Assembly: GCF_000478195.2 (NCBI RefSeq) | Contig: NZ_AUZM01000015.1 | Coordinates: 1-64,000 of the forward strand | Reading direction: 5' to 3' | DNA length: 64,000 bases | Source of the DNA: Lyngbya aestuarii BL J | GTDB lineage: Bacteria; Cyanobacteriota; Cyanobacteriia; Cyanobacteriales; Microcoleaceae | Shown here: positions 61,072 through 64,000 of the stretch, piece after piece | Layout of the letters: each line of letters begins with the position of its first letter | How positions within the stretch are numbered: position 1 is the stretch's first letter | The notes under the pieces: generated by a model | The model's input: only the letters and a program-made list of their open reading frames with translations | The model's database searches: none | What the model was told of the DNA's origin: nothing | Program-made: the position numbers and the translations under genes

Positions 61072-63417
61072 TCGCCCCTTGTATGAGTTTACTGTTTCAA
61101 TTTTTTGGCTTGCCTCTTGATCAATCAAGTGAAGCTCATCAATTAGGTGTTTTTGCTGTTCAAGAGAAAGTTCTTTATCTTTCTGAGCTTGTTTCAAACT
61201 GTCTCGATAATTCCCCAGATAAGCATTAAGCTGATCAAAGAAAGTATCAATTCGTTCTTGGAAGTCTTCTTTAAGATACTCAGAAATATCCTGATTGATC
61301 TTACCAATGCTTGCTTCGAGAGAAGAATTAATCTGAGTAACTAAATCATTTAGAGAAACAACATAGTAATCTTCTTGGATGTCAGGTTTTTTGTAAGTTT
61401 CTTCTTGCACGCGAGGAACTATCCAAAGCCAATGCCAAAAAGAACGCTTTTTAACTGTTCGCGTACCATACCCTCCGTCTCGCAGGCGAGTTCGAGTTTT
61501 GACGTAAGGCTGTATTGTTATTACATCAGACTCTAAAGTAGGTGCGGGTAAATCCAAGTCAATATCGAAGGTTTTATTCAAGCGTTTTTTCGCTTTTTCG
61601 ATGATCGGCTTTGTTTCTTTTTCTAAAGATTTTGTCAATTCTGTTCGAGCTTGTTTAACCTCTTGTTCAGCATCTTTACGAACACTTGACATGATAACTT
61701 CCGCTCTTTGCCTTGACCAAGCAACCGCTTGTTCAGAAAAATATTGTGCTTCTGGCTCTGTCTTAAATTCAACCATTCCTGAAGCTTTATATTCTAGAGC
61801 AGATTGGATTAATTGTATGGGAATCCGCTTTGAAAATTTATCGATTCCGATCCTTGCTTTTTTTATAACATTCCCCCGTTCATAGTCTTCTTCAAGAAAA
61901 AAATTTTCTAGACTTACTTTAGCCTCCTTTTTTAGTTGTTTAAGAATCTGATTTAACTTGCTCTCAAGTTTTGTTCTTTTGGAATCAAAATTTCTTAATT
62001 TATTTCGACATTCTTCAAGATTGTGTAAATCTTTTTCGAGCGCACCAACTTCTAGCCTCAAATCTTCCTCACTTTTGGCGATCGCGCTACCCCGAAGTAT
62101 AACATCATCTAATAATTCTAAGAGATGAGAATTAGTGACATTGAGTGCAGACATCATACAGCGAGGCGCCGCAGTTTCCATCAGTACATTAATTGCTTGA
62201 TCAAGAAAGGGTGCAAATCCTGACTTCTTCCACATTTTTAGAGCTTTTTTCTCTAGTTCTTCCGTTGTTGCATCCTCCAGATCTTCTTCCCAGTCCATCC
62301 CAAATACTTCTTGAGCCAGTGATTTTGCTGTGACTAATTCTGTTAATTCAGCGTCGGGATTTTGTTGTAACTCCAATAAAAATTTAGTGGCACAAAAAGC
62401 GCGAATAGCAGCGATTTCAAAGACTTGTTCTGTATCGCTAGACTCACTAAGTTCTAAGTCAGAAGCAACAAACTTTTTAACATCTTCAGGGGTCATATCT
62501 CCTTGACGACGTTGATCAACTTTATTGACTAGAACATAAAGGTTTTCTTTTCCGAGTAAATCAATAATCGGTTTAACCTGTTTTTTTACACCTTCTGCGG
62601 CTTGGTTATTTAGCTGTGTAAAATCGAGAACAATCAACACAATAGAACTTTTTCGTAATTGATCTTCTACCACAGCACTCAGCCAAAGGTTTTCTCCCGC
62701 TTCATTGGGTCCCGGAGTATCAACAATCACTAAATTACCGAGTTTGTCGGATTGTTCACCTTCCTGAGAATGCCAAAAAGGTGTTTCAATACGAGGAACA
62801 TCTGGGAGTTTGAACAGTGGATCATTTATTGGATCTAAAACGCTACACAGACGAACAATATCATTAAGAACGCTGAGGATTTTGTGAATTTCTTCTCGTC
62901 CTTTATTTTCTGGTTTTAGCAGCGAAACACCATAACTTTGAATATCCCGTACCAAATTATTTAAGTGGGGAAATTGAGCAATTCTTTTTTGAGTTTCTTC
63001 CGAACCTAATTCGTTGATTTTTCGCTGCAAACTCTCAAGAGTTTCTTGAAAAATAGATAAAACTTCATCATCTAGCGTGAGAATGGGTTCAGTTAAGTCA
63101 GCCTTGAAAACAATTTCTGTTGGAATTGTCGTCATTGCAGCGTTACGACTGGGAAGCAAATCTTGACCGATAATTGCGTTAATAATTGTAGATTTACCCG
63201 CTTTCATCGGCGCAACAATTGCCATTCTTAACTCTAAGTTCTCAACCTTTTGAGTCTCGTTTTCAACTTGCTTTTGAAATTCTCCGTATTTTTGACCGAA
63301 ATCTTTTGAACTCAAAACAGAATTAGCGCGACTCATTAATTTACTGACTTCTTTTAACAGGTCAATCACATCCTGTTGCAGATCTTGGACACTGGGTTTA
63401 AATTCGGTCCCATCCAT
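61042..63417 (-). CDS. Dynamin-like GTPase (CrfC/YjdA/RdcA-like)
   Basis: 791 residues. The G domain has P-loop APMKAGKST (69-77, Ala replacing the first Gly), switch/G3 VDTPGPNEAGE around 228-238 and G4 LVNKVDQ around 295-301. MAIVAPMKAGKSTIINAI with LLPSRNAAMTTIPTEI, and LDFTQLNNQA, are close to the E. coli CrfC/YjdA pattern. The C-terminal half is long helical coiled coil with a basic GTRTVKKRSFWHWLWIV patch that may touch membrane. The ATG has AGGA ten bases upstream. Family roles reported in E. coli are replication-fork colocalisation and control of a diguanylate cyclase with its partner. Confidence 0.85.
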   Translation of the reverse strand: MDGTEFKPSVQDLQQDVIDLLKEVSKLMSRANSVLSSKDFGQKYGEFQKQVENETQKVENLELRMAIVAPMKAGKSTIINAIIGQDLLPSRNAAMTTIPTEIVFKADLTEPILTLDDEVLSIFQETLESLQRKINELGSEETQKRIAQFPHLNNLVRDIQSYGVSLLKPENKGREEIHKILSVLNDIVRLCSVLDPINDPLFKLPDVPRIETPFWHSQEGEQSDKLGNLVIVDTPGPNEAGENLWLSAVVEDQLRKSSIVLIVLDFTQLNNQAAEGVKKQVKPIIDLLGKENLYVLVNKVDQRRQGDMTPEDVKKFVASDLELSESSDTEQVFEIAAIRAFCATKFLLELQQNPDAELTELVTAKSLAQEVFGMDWEEDLEDATTEELEKKALKMWKKSGFAPFLDQAINVLMETAAPRCMMSALNVTNSHLLELLDDVILRGSAIAKSEEDLRLEVGALEKDLHNLEECRNKLRNFDSKRTKLESKLNQILKQLKKEAKVSLENFFLEEDYERGNVIKKARIGIDKFSKRIPIQLIQSALEYKASGMVEFKTEPEAQYFSEQAVAWSRQRAEVIMSSVRKDAEQEVKQARTELTKSLEKETKPIIEKAKKRLNKTFDIDLDLPAPTLESDVITIQPYVKTRTRLRDGGYGTRTVKKRSFWHWLWIVPRVQEETYKKPDIQEDYYVVSLNDLVTQINSSLEASIGKINQDISEYLKEDFQERIDTFFDQLNAYLGNYRDSLKQAQKDKELSLEQQKHLIDELHLIDQEASQKIETVNSYKGRNEQLMPTDQ

Positions 63418-63583
63418 AACGTTAAATTCCTCGAAGGTGAATAAAGGCTTCTCCGCAGAAAATTCTCCGGGGGTTGGCTCTGTTTATAACGGAAAACTGT
63501 TCAACAGAACTTTGAAGGCTCTCTATTCAAGAATAAGCGATTAAAACTTAGATATCAACGTGGGAATTACCTAACTTTGCAAA

Positions 63584-63592
63584 TGGTATAAT
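63584..63592 (+). promoter_or_regulatory. Extended -10 motif
   Basis: TGGTATAAT is a perfect extended -10 pointing rightwards, 340 bases before the partial CDS at 63925 and 53 before an 11-codon ORF. No -35 is clear. Inferred only. Confidence 0.4.
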
Positions 63593-63644
63593 TGCTAAAA
63601 CATAGATGATTCTCAGTAAATTTACGGAGGTAATATTTCAAACG

Positions 63645-63680
63645 ATGATCGGCTGTAATTTTCAGCAAGTTGTTAAATAA
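63645..63680 (+). CDS. Possible 11-residue leader or remnant peptide
   Basis: ATG-ATC-GGC...AAA-TAA encodes MIGCNFQQVVK. GGAGGT lies 13 bases upstream, a long spacing, in a transcript that could start at the extended -10 at 63584. It may be a leader peptide, the remnant of a deleted gene, or chance. Confidence 0.2.
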   Translation: MIGCNFQQVVK

Positions 63681-63786
63681 ATAATCCTAAAAAACCATCT
63701 AAAATTCAGGCAATTAACCTAAATAATCAGCGAGCGCCTACTCACTCTTACCTCTACCTTTAGTCAGTTTTAACTGACTTGATTTA

Positions 63787-63852
63787 TTAGACCGGGAATT
63801 AATTCTCTGGCGGAGTGATTGACTATTTATTAGTTCAGATGAATTGCTCGTT
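63787..63852. repeat. Copy B of the GTPase 3'-end segment
   Basis: Shares GGGAATTAATTC, GAGTGATTGACTATT and AATTGCTCGTT with copy A at 61003-61071. Read leftwards it can encode the ending GNEQFI-stop, resembling the GTPase ending GRNEQLMPTDQ-stop. It is probably the tail of a lost paralogue. Confidence 0.6.
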
Positions 63853-63924
63853 ACCAAGCTGTGTTACTGTTAGGAGGATCGAAACACCTTCTTTAACTAT
63901 TTTTTCAGGACAGCATCAAAATCA

Positions 63925-64000
63925 ATGAGACAGTATTCTCCACTCACAATTGTTCTTTATATCATCGGTCCCGTGCTGATTATCTTTAGCCATATCGGAT
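63925..64000 (+). CDS. N-terminal fragment of a membrane protein (runs off the window)
   Basis: Starts ATG-AGA-CAG and reads MRQYSPLTIVLYIIGPVLII then FSHIG to the edge with no stop. The hydrophobic stretch LTIVLYIIGPVLIIF is a membrane helix. No ribosome-binding site is obvious. Too short to name. Confidence 0.45.
   Translation, partial: MRQYSPLTIVLYIIGPVLIIFSHIG

Larger units (their letters stand above)
63418..63924. other. Intergenic region with a mini-ORF unit and copy B of the repeat
   Basis: 500 bases between divergent genes. It contains an extended -10 TGGTATAAT (63584-63592), a strong Shine-Dalgarno-like GGAGGT (63626-63631), an 11-residue ORF (63645-63680), and copy B of the 3'-end repeat. 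No long ORF. Confidence 0.5.

Overview
The window is chromosomal DNA from a cyanobacterium, most likely a filamentous member of the Oscillatoriales (Planktothrix/Lyngbya/Oscillatoria-like). The basis is protein content: a cyanobacterial-type glycogen synthase, a cyanobacteriochrome-like GAF domain, AAA-like/WD40 proteins, a CbiG-CobJ fusion and many multi-domain two-component proteins. The HIP1 palindrome GCGATCGC also recurs (e.g. 12666, 18374, 22526). I see no rRNA, CRISPR array, transposase or intact prophage. The genus is an inference.

Layout. 1-8900: ROK sugar kinase, glycogen synthase, a small ORF, an XRE/substrate-binding-domain regulator with a near-palindromic operator candidate, a thioredoxin-NHL protein, a decayed Uma2 gene and a TspO-like membrane protein. 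9000-16400: a DEAD-box RNA helicase with a long structured leader, a CYTH-like protein, RimO, a DUF2809 protein and an MscS-type channel flanked by two near-identical hairpins. 16400-21530: a BMP-family lipoprotein followed by two overlapping histidine kinase genes. 21600-25340: family-4 uracil-DNA glycosylase, a phosphoribosyltransferase, a small membrane protein, a VOC protein and a cell-wall amidase. 25660-30890: two overlapping genes sharing an AAA-like NTPase domain, one ending in GGDEF and the other in 14 WD40 repeats.

31000-42220: a membrane coiled-coil protein, CobA-HemD fusion, trypsin-like protease with TPRs, a REC/kinase/GGDEF signalling cluster, a saccharopine-dehydrogenase-like protein, a cNMP-binding/degenerate methylglyoxal-synthase-like fusion and the CbiG-CobJ fusion. 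42300-47220: a CBS-GAF-GAF-GAF histidine kinase whose first GAF has both cysteines of DXCF cyanobacteriochromes, followed by a REC-(degenerate GGDEF)-EAL protein. 47300-58420: holin-like, pentapeptide-repeat, UPF0104, NlpC/P60, beta-lactamase-like, FAD oxidoreductase, RecJ, CNNM/CorC and a C-terminal-domain membrane protein. 58751: a tRNA with CAU anticodon, best read as tRNA-Ile2. 58898-63417: a patatin-like phospholipase and a dynamin-like GTPase plus partner resembling the E. coli RdcA/RdcB (YjdA-YjcZ) pair. A truncated CDS runs off the right edge.

The strongest theme is cyclic-di-GMP signalling. Two proteins have intact GGEEF motifs with I-sites (25668, 37089). One has a degenerate GGDEF with an intact EAL behind a probable light-sensing kinase. 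A GTPase pair has relatives in E. coli that control a diguanylate cyclase. A second theme is tetrapyrrole/corrinoid synthesis (CobA-HemD, CbiG-CobJ). All functional links are read from sequence and gene order only.
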